Below are positions 43,544-52,137 of a DNA stretch of 64,000 bases, piece after piece. The notes beneath the pieces were generated by a model. The model did not search any database. It was not told where the DNA came from and saw only the letters and a list, made by a program, of their open reading frames with translations. Each line of letters begins with the position of its first letter. Within the stretch, counting starts at the first letter, position 1. Source of the DNA: Prolixibacteraceae bacterium (GTDB lineage: Bacteria; Bacteroidota; Bacteroidia; Bacteroidales; Prolixibacteraceae); the NCBI GenBank assembly GCA_023229575.1, contig JALNYZ010000021.1, positions 4,364 through 68,363 of the forward strand, given 5' to 3'. The position numbers and the translations under genes were made by a program.

Positions 43544-46500
43544 TCAATGCGGGCCTGATGACAAAAACTTATTTGCAGGCAAAGTAAAACAAAATATGCT
43601 TCCCTTTCCTATTTCACTTTCCACCCGTAATGCTCCTCCTTGTACCTCAATAAATTCCTTACAAAGGATCAGACCTAAACCGGTACTGGTTTCGCCATTG
43701 GTCCCTAACCGACTGGTATTTATCTCCAACCTGAAAAGATTATCCGTCATCTCCTTATTCATCCCAATGCCTTTATCCTCAACGGAAATCTCAACCATGT
43801 TATTGGAAATTGGCTTTGCCGAAACCCTTATTTGCCCACCTTTGGATGTAAATTTCAGGGCATTTGAAACGAGGTTACGGAAGATTGTCTGAAGCATATT
43901 GATATCGGCAAAAACTGCTGCATTATCTGGAATATGATCCACCAACTCAATCCCCTTGTTTTTGGCCGATTCCTCCATCATGGCCATGATTGGACCTGCA
44001 ATGGTGCGGATTTGAACAATTTCCGGATTGAAAGGAATGGATCCTTGTTGTAATTTTGCCCAACTCAGCAGATTTTCAAGAAGACTAAAAAGGTTGGAGG
44101 CCGAATTTCTCATGCTTACTGCAATCTCCTGAATCTCGGGCATCGACAAAATCGGCAGTTCTTCCGCCATAATTTGCGTTAGTCCCAAAAAGCTACTAAA
44201 CGGGCTACGCAAGTCGTGCGCTATGATGGAAAAGAATTTGTCCTTGGTGGCATTGAGTTCTGTCAGCTCGTTGTTCTTCCCCTCAATTTCTTCACTTTTT
44301 AATACATTGATTTCTAATTGTGCCCTAATTTCATCTCTTTGGGATTTAATTTTTTCATTTTGAATATTCAGTTCAGCATTCTTTCTGTCTATCTCTGCTG
44401 TACGATCCATGACAATCCACTCCAACCGTTCCTTATATTTCCGCAAACGCAAAGTGTTCCACCTGACAATTCCCAATACGATCAATCCCAATAACAAGGC
44501 ATCGATGCAAAAGGCCCACCAGGTGCGGTACCATGGAGGCAAAATATTGATGTAAAACTTTGCAACGATGCTTTCTTTATCATAAATGTTTTTGGCTTTA
44601 ACGCTGAAAGTGTAAAAACCTTCATACAAATTGGTGTATACTGCATTTCCTTCATTCGACCAAACTGACCATTCAGGTTTAAACCCTTCTAACTGATAGG
44701 AATATAGGGTTTTGCTTTCATCATCAAAAAATGGGGCTGAAAACTCAAATTTTAACTGGTTAAATTTGTAATCAAGTTTTTTTATCCCATCACCATCGGT
44801 TTTAGCTGGTAGAAGTGTTCCCTGATATACCACACTATCAAGGCCCACGGTCACCTTACGGATTAAAGTGTAGAAATCGGTATCATAATCTTTTCTGTCA
44901 AGCCGTTCATCATACCTGAACAAACCCTCGCTACCACCAATCCACACTACATCATTTTTATCTCTCAGAAAGCAATTTAAACTCATCTGAGGAATCCTGC
45001 GAAACGGTTTATATATCCAATCGTAACCCCCATTCACATTTGGCCTAAAAAAACCAAAATCCTGTTTTTCCCCATTGTACTGCAATACATAAATCCTTCC
45101 ATCAGGTGACTCGTGCAGACTGGAAATATAATGGATGCTGTCGCACAATCTTTGGGATATATCGCAAGAAGGTTCAAAACGATGGTTCTGGGGATTGTGC
45201 ATATACAAACCTTTTTGTGTCGCAAAGACTATCTTACCTTTAATTATATAAGGAAACACAGTATGCAAAGATGGCAAACCATCTTTTTCTTTATATGTAA
45301 CTACCTCTTTAGGATTCGTTATATCTGTATAGTTGGGAATTACTTTAATTACCCCTGAATCAGAAGTCCCCAGCCAGACAACACCGTTTTTATCTTCTGC
45401 AATGGCATATATATAACCATTTATACCTTTCCACTTCCCTTCCTCTTTCCATTTCCCTTTTTCGTAAACCAGTGAAATCAAAAAGGGTAAATCTGTGCTT
45501 ATAATTCGATTCGGATTACCCGGGGACGCATAGAGTTTTAAGGCATGCTTACCGGAATGGATCAACTTGGCCTGATTGCCAGTAATTTCATAAATCCCGT
45601 TTTGCGTCCCGGCCAGCAAGATTTTTTTATTCCCGGGTGCAGTGTATTCCAATAGGTTCCAACACTGTCCAGCTGAGATACCTTCAACCGTCCGGGGTTG
45701 GTTATTTTCGAGATAATAAACATTATTTCCTGCCGCAATGTAAACCCTGTTCCCGAATCTAATAACATCCCTGACATTACCCTTTAATCCGGCATTTTTA
45801 TCCCAGTAGCTCCATGCCAAACTTTCCTCTGTTCGACTGATACCATTCCCAAGTCCCAGCCACAAATTATGGCTTTTGGTGCTTTTGGCGCAAAGGACAG
45901 TGTTGTTCTGCAACAACCTGGTGTCATCCCATTTTTGCAGAATTTCACCTGATTTGGAGATTGTTATGAGCCCCTTTATTAAGCTTCCTAACGCGATTGT
46001 TTGACCAGGAAGTAAAGAGGCAGTGTATATGTCATTATCTATCAGAAAATTGCTATTCTTAATAGGCAACATAGAAGCACAATCCATTCCTGTATTCTGC
46101 CAAAACAATCCTTTCGCACGGGTAACAATTAGCATTGTATCTTTAGAGACAGATAACGCATTGTTAAATGGTTTGTCTTTATAAAAATCATTTACCAAAT
46201 CAAGGCTGTCATTGTTAGGAGTACCCAAACCTCGATTACTTTCGTTAGCATACACTTTCCCATTGTGGGCTATAATTCCTGATAACCGGTTTCCTTGTTT
46301 TGGAGAATATGTCTTTATTGTTGGTTCTGGCAAAGGTGTGTATTCAAAAATTGCATCCGATGTCCAGAAATAAACTTTCCCCAACGAAAATTTTATTTGG
46401 AATACACCTCCAAATTTTAGTTCCTTGTTTAGAATCAGATACTTAAGACTTTTAAATTCTTCCTCACCCCGCTTATTGACCTTCAAATATCCAAAATCAT

Positions 46501-46810
46501 CTTTAGCGCCCACATATACGATACAATTTGGGCCAATGGCAAGCGAATAAACTACGGTTTTATTGATGGAAGGAAGGGTCGTCCATTTTTTCCCGTCGTA
46601 TTCCAATATACCACCATTGGTGCCAAAATACATTATCCCGGTGGAATCCTGTTCAATAGCCAAAAACTGTGTAGAGTTGTTGTATTCAATGGGAGCATAG
46701 TTTCTGATAAAAGGAAAACCTATTTCCTGCGAATGGGCCGGAAAGTGAATACCTGAGAAAATAATAATGAACCTGAATACAATCTTCAGGTTTATTTTAT
46801 TAAAAATCAT
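43544..46810 (-). CDS. Propeller-sensor histidine kinase without receiver
   Basis: About 1088 residues. A signal peptide (start taken at the ATG 46810; a GTG at 46843 and ATG at 46831 are in frame) is followed by two seven-bladed-propeller-type regions (FLAIEQDSTGIMYFGTNGGILEYDGKKW and similar repeats), a Y_Y_Y/Ig domain (about 690-760; YSYQLEGFKPEWSVWSNE), one transmembrane helix, a coiled coil, and a HisKA-HATPase core: His in FFSIIAHDLRSPFSS, NLVSNALKFTSKGG, DKGIGM and GLGLILCKEFIEVQGG. This is the HTCS architecture without the receiver and AraC domains, so a separate response regulator is needed; none is adjacent. It reads a periplasmic ligand. The signal is unknown. Confidence 0.92.
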   Translation of the reverse strand: MIFNKINLKIVFRFIIIFSGIHFPAHSQEIGFPFIRNYAPIEYNNSTQFLAIEQDSTGIMYFGTNGGILEYDGKKWTTLPSINKTVVYSLAIGPNCIVYVGAKDDFGYLKVNKRGEEEFKSLKYLILNKELKFGGVFQIKFSLGKVYFWTSDAIFEYTPLPEPTIKTYSPKQGNRLSGIIAHNGKVYANESNRGLGTPNNDSLDLVNDFYKDKPFNNALSVSKDTMLIVTRAKGLFWQNTGMDCASMLPIKNSNFLIDNDIYTASLLPGQTIALGSLIKGLITISKSGEILQKWDDTRLLQNNTVLCAKSTKSHNLWLGLGNGISRTEESLAWSYWDKNAGLKGNVRDVIRFGNRVYIAAGNNVYYLENNQPRTVEGISAGQCWNLLEYTAPGNKKILLAGTQNGIYEITGNQAKLIHSGKHALKLYASPGNPNRIISTDLPFLISLVYEKGKWKEEGKWKGINGYIYAIAEDKNGVVWLGTSDSGVIKVIPNYTDITNPKEVVTYKEKDGLPSLHTVFPYIIKGKIVFATQKGLYMHNPQNHRFEPSCDISQRLCDSIHYISSLHESPDGRIYVLQYNGEKQDFGFFRPNVNGGYDWIYKPFRRIPQMSLNCFLRDKNDVVWIGGSEGLFRYDERLDRKDYDTDFYTLIRKVTVGLDSVVYQGTLLPAKTDGDGIKKLDYKFNQLKFEFSAPFFDDESKTLYSYQLEGFKPEWSVWSNEGNAVYTNLYEGFYTFSVKAKNIYDKESIVAKFYINILPPWYRTWWAFCIDALLLGLIVLGIVRWNTLRLRKYKERLEWIVMDRTAEIDRKNAELNIQNEKIKSQRDEIRAQLEINVLKSEEIEGKNNELTELNATKDKFFSIIAHDLRSPFSSFLGLTQIMAEELPILSMPEIQEIAVSMRNSASNLFSLLENLLSWAKLQQGSIPFNPEIVQIRTIAGPIMAMMEESAKNKGIELVDHIPDNAAVFADINMLQTIFRNLVSNALKFTSKGGQIRVSAKPISNNMVEISVEDKGIGMNKEMTDNLFRLEINTSRLGTNGETSTGLGLILCKEFIEVQGGALRVESEIGKGSIFCFTLPANKFLSSGPH

Positions 46811-46843
46811 TGGATAACTTTCATAAACCATTTGAATAAACAC

Positions 46844-47189
46844 TAGATCAATGCAAGAAAGTGTAGGATAATCTTGAGAATAACAAGGTCACATAAATAT
46901 ATAAGTCACTAACAATCACCTGCAAAGAACGAAGACCTTGTCGTTAGTAAGGAATATAAAACTACTTAAATAATTAATTTAATCATTGCATATACAAAAA
47001 AATCTCTCTGATTAGGAATAAAAGGGCTGATACATATGGATATAAAAGACCAACGGCTGAAAATTGTTGCAGCCAGTCGGTGAAGGAATTATCTATTACG
47101 ATATAAGATAATTGTACACAAAAAATTATACTTCTGACAATTAACTCATCAGCATATTAGCTAATCAGCAAATCAACACATCGGCACAT
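46844..47189. other. Intergenic region between histidine kinase and ftsZ, no recognised feature
   Basis: 346 bp, AT-rich. Apart from the repeat array at 47139-47190 I see no reading frame, RNA gene, consensus promoter or terminator. Confidence 0.5.
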
Positions 47190-47190
47190 T
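47139..47190. repeat. Tandem repeat (atcagcacatc family) at ftsZ stop
   Basis: Degenerate 9-11 bp units (actcatcagcatatt, ctaatcagcaaatcaacac, atcggcacatt) that end at the stop of the downstream ftsZ copy. Same family as 19500-19540 and, by reverse complement, 621-688. Confidence 0.7.
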
Positions 47191-48602
47191 TAATCTGCTT
47201 TATCGTGCAAAAAGGAGTTGTTCTTCCTTAGCTTAAGACCGTCTTCCGGATTATTCGTAATGGAATAGCGCGACATTGACTTGCCATTGTCTGCAATATT
47301 CCCGGGTTTCTGTTGTTTCATCCTGCGCCGTTCGAAGGCCGGAATTTTGGTCAGCTCGTTGATGTACTCCTCCGTCTGGTTGTAGAAATCGACGTGCATC
47401 ACTTTTTTGACACCTTCCGGGGCTCCGGAGAATGGATCAATCATTCGCTTGGGATAGAGCCGGTTAATGACCGACTCCTGTGGATCTTCCGTCCATTCAT
47501 GTCCGCCTGTCTCCTCACCGGTGAAGAAGGTTTCCGGTTTTGAAGCGTGGTGATTGCTATCCATTACATCATCACCGATGGAGACCCTAACCTTCTCCTC
47601 CGCTATACCGGTCCTGAATTCAGGAATTGAGCTGCTCTTAAATCCGGTGGCTACCACTGTAACAGTCAGGGCATCACCGAGAGACGGGTCTACTGCAATG
47701 CCATGGATAAGGTCGGCATTGTTCCCGGCCATCTCCTGAACATATTCGTTGACCTGGTTTACCTCATCCATGGTGACTTCTTTCTCCTCGCCGGAGGTGA
47801 TGTTGACCAGAATATTCCGGGCGCCACGGATATCGTTGTTGTTGAGCAGCGGAGAGTTAAGCGCCCCTTCGGCGGCTTTGCGCGCACGGTCTGAGCCGCT
47901 GAAGGTGGCGGACCCCATGATGGCTACCCCCGAATTTTGCATCACGGTACGGACATCTTCGAAGTCGACATTGATGAATCCTGTGCTGGTAATGATATCG
48001 GCGATACCCCTTGCTGCGGTGGCCAGTACGTCATCTGCCTTGGCAAAAGCCTTGGAAATGGGAAAATCACCGTAGATTTCGCGAATTCGCTCGTTGTTGA
48101 TAATGAGCAATGAATCCACATGTCCCTCCATCTGCCGGATTCCTTCGATGGCCTGTTGGATACGCAATTTTCCTTCGTTGCGGAAAGGAAGCGTCACGAT
48201 ACCGATGGTGAGAATCTTGTTGGTGCGCGCCACCTCGGCGATAACGGGTGCGGCCCCGGTCCCGGTACCTCCTCCCATCCCTGCTGTAATAAAGACCATC
48301 TTTGTATTACCCGAAAAAATTGCTTCAATCTCTTCGATATTTTCATTGGCCGAGGCGCATCCAACGGTGGGTTTGTTCCCCGCACCTCTTCCTTCAGTCA
48401 AGGCTGATCCTAACTGGACCTTAACAGGGACCGGACTCTTGAGCAGGTGTTGAACATCGGTGTTGCAGATAGCAAAATCAACATCCTTGATACCCTGCCG
48501 GTACATGTGGTTCACAGCGTTGCTGCCGCCACCGCCAACCCCAACCACCTTGATGATGTTTTCTGAAGCCGTCGGCAAATCGAAGTCTATGAGATCTTTC
48601 AT
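47190..48602 (-). CDS. ftsZ: Cell division GTPase FtsZ, downstream copy (with C-terminal peptide)
   Basis: A 470-residue FtsZ; the tubulin homologue that forms the division ring. Seen: VVGVGGGGSNAVNHMYR, AICNTDVQHL, GGGTGTG nucleotide signature (110-116), and T7 loop NVDFED with catalytic Asp213 and Asp216, so it should hydrolyse GTP. The globular part ends about residue 310; a variable linker follows and the last 13 residues, LRKNNSFLHDKAD, look like the short C-terminal peptide that binds FtsA in Bacteroidota. It lies just downstream of a second ftsZ (48743-50065), with a repeat array between, so the two may be cotranscribed. Confidence 0.96.
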   Translation of the reverse strand: MKDLIDFDLPTASENIIKVVGVGGGGSNAVNHMYRQGIKDVDFAICNTDVQHLLKSPVPVKVQLGSALTEGRGAGNKPTVGCASANENIEEIEAIFSGNTKMVFITAGMGGGTGTGAAPVIAEVARTNKILTIGIVTLPFRNEGKLRIQQAIEGIRQMEGHVDSLLIINNERIREIYGDFPISKAFAKADDVLATAARGIADIITSTGFINVDFEDVRTVMQNSGVAIMGSATFSGSDRARKAAEGALNSPLLNNNDIRGARNILVNITSGEEKEVTMDEVNQVNEYVQEMAGNNADLIHGIAVDPSLGDALTVTVVATGFKSSSIPEFRTGIAEEKVRVSIGDDVMDSNHHASKPETFFTGEETGGHEWTEDPQESVINRLYPKRMIDPFSGAPEGVKKVMHVDFYNQTEEYINELTKIPAFERRRMKQQKPGNIADNGKSMSRYSITNNPEDGLKLRKNNSFLHDKAD

Positions 48603-48630
48603 AATATGTAAATTTATTCGTTTTTATCTA

Positions 48631-48738
48631 AAAGTGCCTAAAGTATTTAAAGTGCCTAGAGTGCCTAAAGTACTTACGCCGTGATGAAACAGTGTTTGGA
48701 GTCCCCAACTTTAGGCACTTTAGTCACTTTAGGCACTT
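48631..48738. repeat. Inverted pair of gtgcctaaagt repeat arrays
   Basis: Left array 48631-48674 and right array 48708-48738 are built of aaagtgcctaaagt units and are reverse complements over about 25 bp. They lie between the two ftsZ genes, right against the stop of the upstream copy, and could attenuate transcription into the second. Confidence 0.85.
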
Positions 48739-48742
48739 CTTT

Positions 48743-50065
48743 TTATTTAACCTCCTCGTCCTCGTCTGAAAATAGTCCGCCAAACTGTTGGTTGAACCAT
48801 TTTGAAATCGATTCGCGTTCCGGTTTCTTCGCTGATTTCACTGTCTGATCCCCACTCTTTTTTTCAGTTGCCTGTGATACCGGTCTGGCAGGTTCAGCCA
48901 CAGGTTCATCCTCGGGTGAAAAATATTCATCCGTTACAGAGATCCCCATCAACTCCAGTTCTTCCGGTTCAGAAACAGTTTCGCTTTTCTTTGGAATCTC
49001 ATCTGTTACCACGAATGCATTGCTTTCAAGAATAACCTTTTCGGTTACTGGCGGGCTATTTCTGATCGGATTTGGATCATGATCAAACCCTGTAGCAATG
49101 ATGGTAACACTGATCTTGTTTCCCAGCGAAGCATCGAATCCGTTGCCCCAGATAATGTTGGCATTGTCGCCGGCAGCCTGCTGCAGATAGTCGATGATCT
49201 GGCCGATCTCGCCCATCCGCACCTCTTCTTCCCCCGAAATGATATTTAGCAGAATATTACCTGTCCCGTAGATGTTATTGCTATCAAGCAGCGGCGACTG
49301 CAGCGCGTCTTCAACGGCCAGGTAGGCACGGTCAGGCCCTTCTGCCAGTCCGGTTCCCATGATAAAGACGCCGCTATCGCGCATCACCGTATTTACATCC
49401 GCAAAATCGATGTTGATGTTGCCATGGAGGGTAATGATCTCAGCGCATCCCTTGACGGCAGTGCAAACGATATCATCAGCCTTGGCAAATGCCTCGCGTG
49501 CAGGAAGTTCTCCATACACTTTGTGCAAATTTTCGTTGCTGATCACCAACATACAATCGACGTAGCGATCGAGTTTCAGGATGCCCTCCATCGCCTGATC
49601 GTACCTCAGTTTGCCTTCCTTTTTGGAGGGCATGGTCACTACTGCGATGGTCAGGATGTCCATGTCTCGCGCCAATTGGGCTATAATAGGTGCGGCGCCG
49701 GTACCGGTACCACCACCCATTCCTGCGGTGATAAAGACCATTTTTGTCCCTGCCTCCAGGATTTGTCTCACCTCGCCCAGGTTTTCAATAGCCGCCTGTT
49801 CTCCCTTTTTCGGAGCGTTGCCGGCCCCCCGGCCTTCGGTGAGGGTTACGCCAAGTTGGATCTTTACGGGTACTGAACTATTTGCCAGGGCCTGGGCATC
49901 GGTGTTGCATATCACAAAATCAACGCCTGCTATTCCGTTTCGGAACATGTGGTTGACGGCATTGCTGCCACCACCACCAACGCCAATCACTTTGATGATG
50001 GAGTTGTACTCGTTTCTGAAACCAAATGTCAACAAATCGTCAGATATATTTTCCATTTTTTTCAT
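48743..50065 (-). CDS. ftsZ: Cell division GTPase FtsZ, upstream copy (membrane-helix tail)
   Basis: A 440-residue second FtsZ, adjacent to ftsA as in a normal dcw cluster. GTPase features are intact: VIGVGGGGSNAVNHMFR, VICNTDAQAL, GGGTGTG at 117-123, T7 loop NIDFAD with Asp220 and Asp223. It differs from the other copy in residues around the nucleotide site and in its tail: no C-terminal peptide, but residues 418-440 (ESISKWFNQQFGGLFSDEDE) form an amphipathic helix like the FtsA membrane-targeting tail (Ile420, Trp423, Phe424, Phe428, Leu431, Phe432 on one face). It may bind the membrane directly. Stop is followed by a repeat array. Confidence 0.96.
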   Translation of the reverse strand: MKKMENISDDLLTFGFRNEYNSIIKVIGVGGGGSNAVNHMFRNGIAGVDFVICNTDAQALANSSVPVKIQLGVTLTEGRGAGNAPKKGEQAAIENLGEVRQILEAGTKMVFITAGMGGGTGTGAAPIIAQLARDMDILTIAVVTMPSKKEGKLRYDQAMEGILKLDRYVDCMLVISNENLHKVYGELPAREAFAKADDIVCTAVKGCAEIITLHGNINIDFADVNTVMRDSGVFIMGTGLAEGPDRAYLAVEDALQSPLLDSNNIYGTGNILLNIISGEEEVRMGEIGQIIDYLQQAAGDNANIIWGNGFDASLGNKISVTIIATGFDHDPNPIRNSPPVTEKVILESNAFVVTDEIPKKSETVSEPEELELMGISVTDEYFSPEDEPVAEPARPVSQATEKKSGDQTVKSAKKPERESISKWFNQQFGGLFSDEDEEVK

Positions 50066-50068
50066 TTT

Positions 50069-51379
50069 TTATTTATGGTCCGGCTCCTCAAAGAGTCCGT
50101 CAAAACCGTCCCTGACTTTTCCTACCAGGTCGTGAAAGCTTCTGGTTTTGCGCTTGACCGGTTCTGTTTTTGGCGCCTCTTCCTGGACAATTGGATCGAC
50201 CATTCCCGCCGGATATTTTAAATTTCTTGAGTTTATCAGACCGTGAATAAGAATACCCAGAAGGTTCGCAGATGCCGGTGTGGCAAGCTGTTCGTTAAAC
50301 AGTTGCTCTTTCATGGCGACAATAGGCCGCCCGTAACGGACATCCAGTCCCGTCATGTAACTCACCACTTTATCGAGACCGTTCAGTCCGGAACCTTTAC
50401 CTGTCAGCACTATTCCTGCTCCAAGTTTATCCATGTACCCTGATGATTCGAGCTGGAAATTCACCCACTCCATGATCTCCTCCACCCTGGCCTGAATGAT
50501 ACCTGCAAGGCTTTTAAAGGATATCTCTTTGCCAGGCCACCCCTCCACTTCAGGAATCTGTGCGACTTTGTTATCGGGGGCAAGTTCGATCATGGCAAAT
50601 CCGCAATTAACCTTCACCATCTCTGCATGTCGCGGAATAATGTTGCACCCCTCCTTGATATCATTGGAGATCACGTTTCCACCGAAAGGCAGCTCCAGTG
50701 CAAGTCTCAGTTTATTTTCGTAGTAAAGGGAAATCCCTGTCGTGCCGGCGCCGAGGTCGAGCAGTACAACACCTGCCTCCTTTTCATCCTGAGAAAGGCA
50801 AGAAGTTCCCTGCACGAATGGATTGATGAAGACATGAGCCAATTCGAAACCTGCCTTTTCGATGGCCCTTGTCAGGTTCTTCTCGTAATTGTCGGAGGCA
50901 AGAATGATGTTGAAGGTGGCATCAATCCGCCGTCCGGCAATCCCAACCGGCTTGTTGATTTCGCGCTCACCATCGACTACGTACTCCGTAGGGACGAGAT
51001 GGTATATCTTTTCCCCGGGTTGTACTGCATGACGCCGTGCCTCGTCCGACAAGCCTTTCACGATCCCCTGCGTCACCTCGTTCCCTTCGGTCATCCGGTA
51101 ACAGGTATATGGCCGGTTTGCAATTTTTTGACCTGAGATCCCTGCATAAAGTTTCTTCACCTTCAGGTTGGTGGCACGCTCAAGAATGGTGACTGCTTTG
51201 CGGATGGATTCGGCGGCATCATCGATGTTTACCACCACTCCATTTCGCACCCCCTGGGTGACTACTTCACTGAATGCCAATACATCAAGCTTATTATCCG
51301 ATGTAAACCTCCCCAGAATTGCCCTGGTGTGGCCGGTGCCGATATCAATAGCGGCTGCTAATTCCCTTGTCTGGTTCAT
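50069..51379 (-). CDS. ftsA: Cell division protein FtsA
   Basis: A 436-residue actin-like ATPase that ties FtsZ filaments to the membrane and recruits late divisome proteins. Seen: AAAIDIGTGHTRAIL at the N-terminus, the 1C domain, VVLLDLGAGTTGISLY phosphate-binding loop, and IVLTGKGSGLNGL. The C-terminus (residues about 413-436, RSFHDLVGKVRDGFDGLFEE) is the amphipathic membrane-targeting helix. It lies three bases upstream of the membrane-tail ftsZ. Confidence 0.96.
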   Translation of the reverse strand: MNQTRELAAAIDIGTGHTRAILGRFTSDNKLDVLAFSEVVTQGVRNGVVVNIDDAAESIRKAVTILERATNLKVKKLYAGISGQKIANRPYTCYRMTEGNEVTQGIVKGLSDEARRHAVQPGEKIYHLVPTEYVVDGEREINKPVGIAGRRIDATFNIILASDNYEKNLTRAIEKAGFELAHVFINPFVQGTSCLSQDEKEAGVVLLDLGAGTTGISLYYENKLRLALELPFGGNVISNDIKEGCNIIPRHAEMVKVNCGFAMIELAPDNKVAQIPEVEGWPGKEISFKSLAGIIQARVEEIMEWVNFQLESSGYMDKLGAGIVLTGKGSGLNGLDKVVSYMTGLDVRYGRPIVAMKEQLFNEQLATPASANLLGILIHGLINSRNLKYPAGMVDPIVQEEAPKTEPVKRKTRSFHDLVGKVRDGFDGLFEEPDHK

Positions 51380-51384
51380 CTCTT

Positions 51385-52137
51385 CTATTTTTTTAAACAG
51401 ATTACAAGATTCTTATACGACAGATTGATCGATTTATACAATGTCCATCCCCCGTTTTTAAAACCTTCCTTGTATAGCGCTTTCAAATTTCTCAATTTTA
51501 CCTGATAATCTTCAGGCGGTCCAAAATAAATAAACTGTTCCCCTATCCTGGGAACCATTGTCAAATTTCCATTTCCTCCCACATGGATCTGATCAATCTG
51601 GGCATTCAGGAACGGATCTTCCTGGATATAGGCGATGAGCGGAAGAAGGCGCTTTCTTGCAAATTCATACGCAATCACGCCGGAAACTATCATCACCCTT
51701 GGGGTATAATTGGGTGTCCAGTCGATACTCTTGCCAAGCTTGTCCATGTAATAATCGCGTCCAGGCTGGTCAACCCTAAATTGGGGATCGCGTTGACGGA
51801 TCCTTACCACAACAGATCCTTCGCCAGGTTTCCCTCTTCCAACAATGGAGGTAAAAACCGTTACCTCCTCTACTGCTTTAATTTTTCGCAGCCCCTCTTC
51901 GATACTTCTAAGATCGATGTAATCGAGGTTCTTTTTCAGAATGTTCGGATAGCGGTTCAAAACCCATGTTCTGACCTCCCGGCTGCTTAAAAATCGATTT
52001 TCTGTCGAATCGGTTATCTCTACCCTTACGTCAGTGCAGACAATTTTGTTGCGTTCGTAGATGGAAAACCCCAGCGAGAGGAATACCATACCGAGCGCCA
52101 TGCCCCAGAGCAGAAGATAACCAATTTTTTTAACCAT
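51385..52137 (-). CDS. ftsQ: Cell division protein FtsQ
   Basis: A 250-residue bitopic divisome protein, link between the Z ring machinery and septal synthesis. N-terminal single transmembrane helix (about 7-25; YLLLWGMALGMVFLSLGFSI), a POTRA-like region (VRVEITDSTENRFLSSREVRTWVL) and a beta-rich FtsQ/DivIB domain (VVRIRQRDPQFRVDQPGRDYYMDKLG). Bacteroidota FtsQ proteins diverge strongly from E. coli but the context and fold fit. It overlaps murC by eight bases. Confidence 0.88.
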   Translation of the reverse strand: MVKKIGYLLLWGMALGMVFLSLGFSIYERNKIVCTDVRVEITDSTENRFLSSREVRTWVLNRYPNILKKNLDYIDLRSIEEGLRKIKAVEEVTVFTSIVGRGKPGEGSVVVRIRQRDPQFRVDQPGRDYYMDKLGKSIDWTPNYTPRVMIVSGVIAYEFARKRLLPLIAYIQEDPFLNAQIDQIHVGGNGNLTMVPRIGEQFIYFGPPEDYQVKLRNLKALYKEGFKNGGWTLYKSINLSYKNLVICLKK

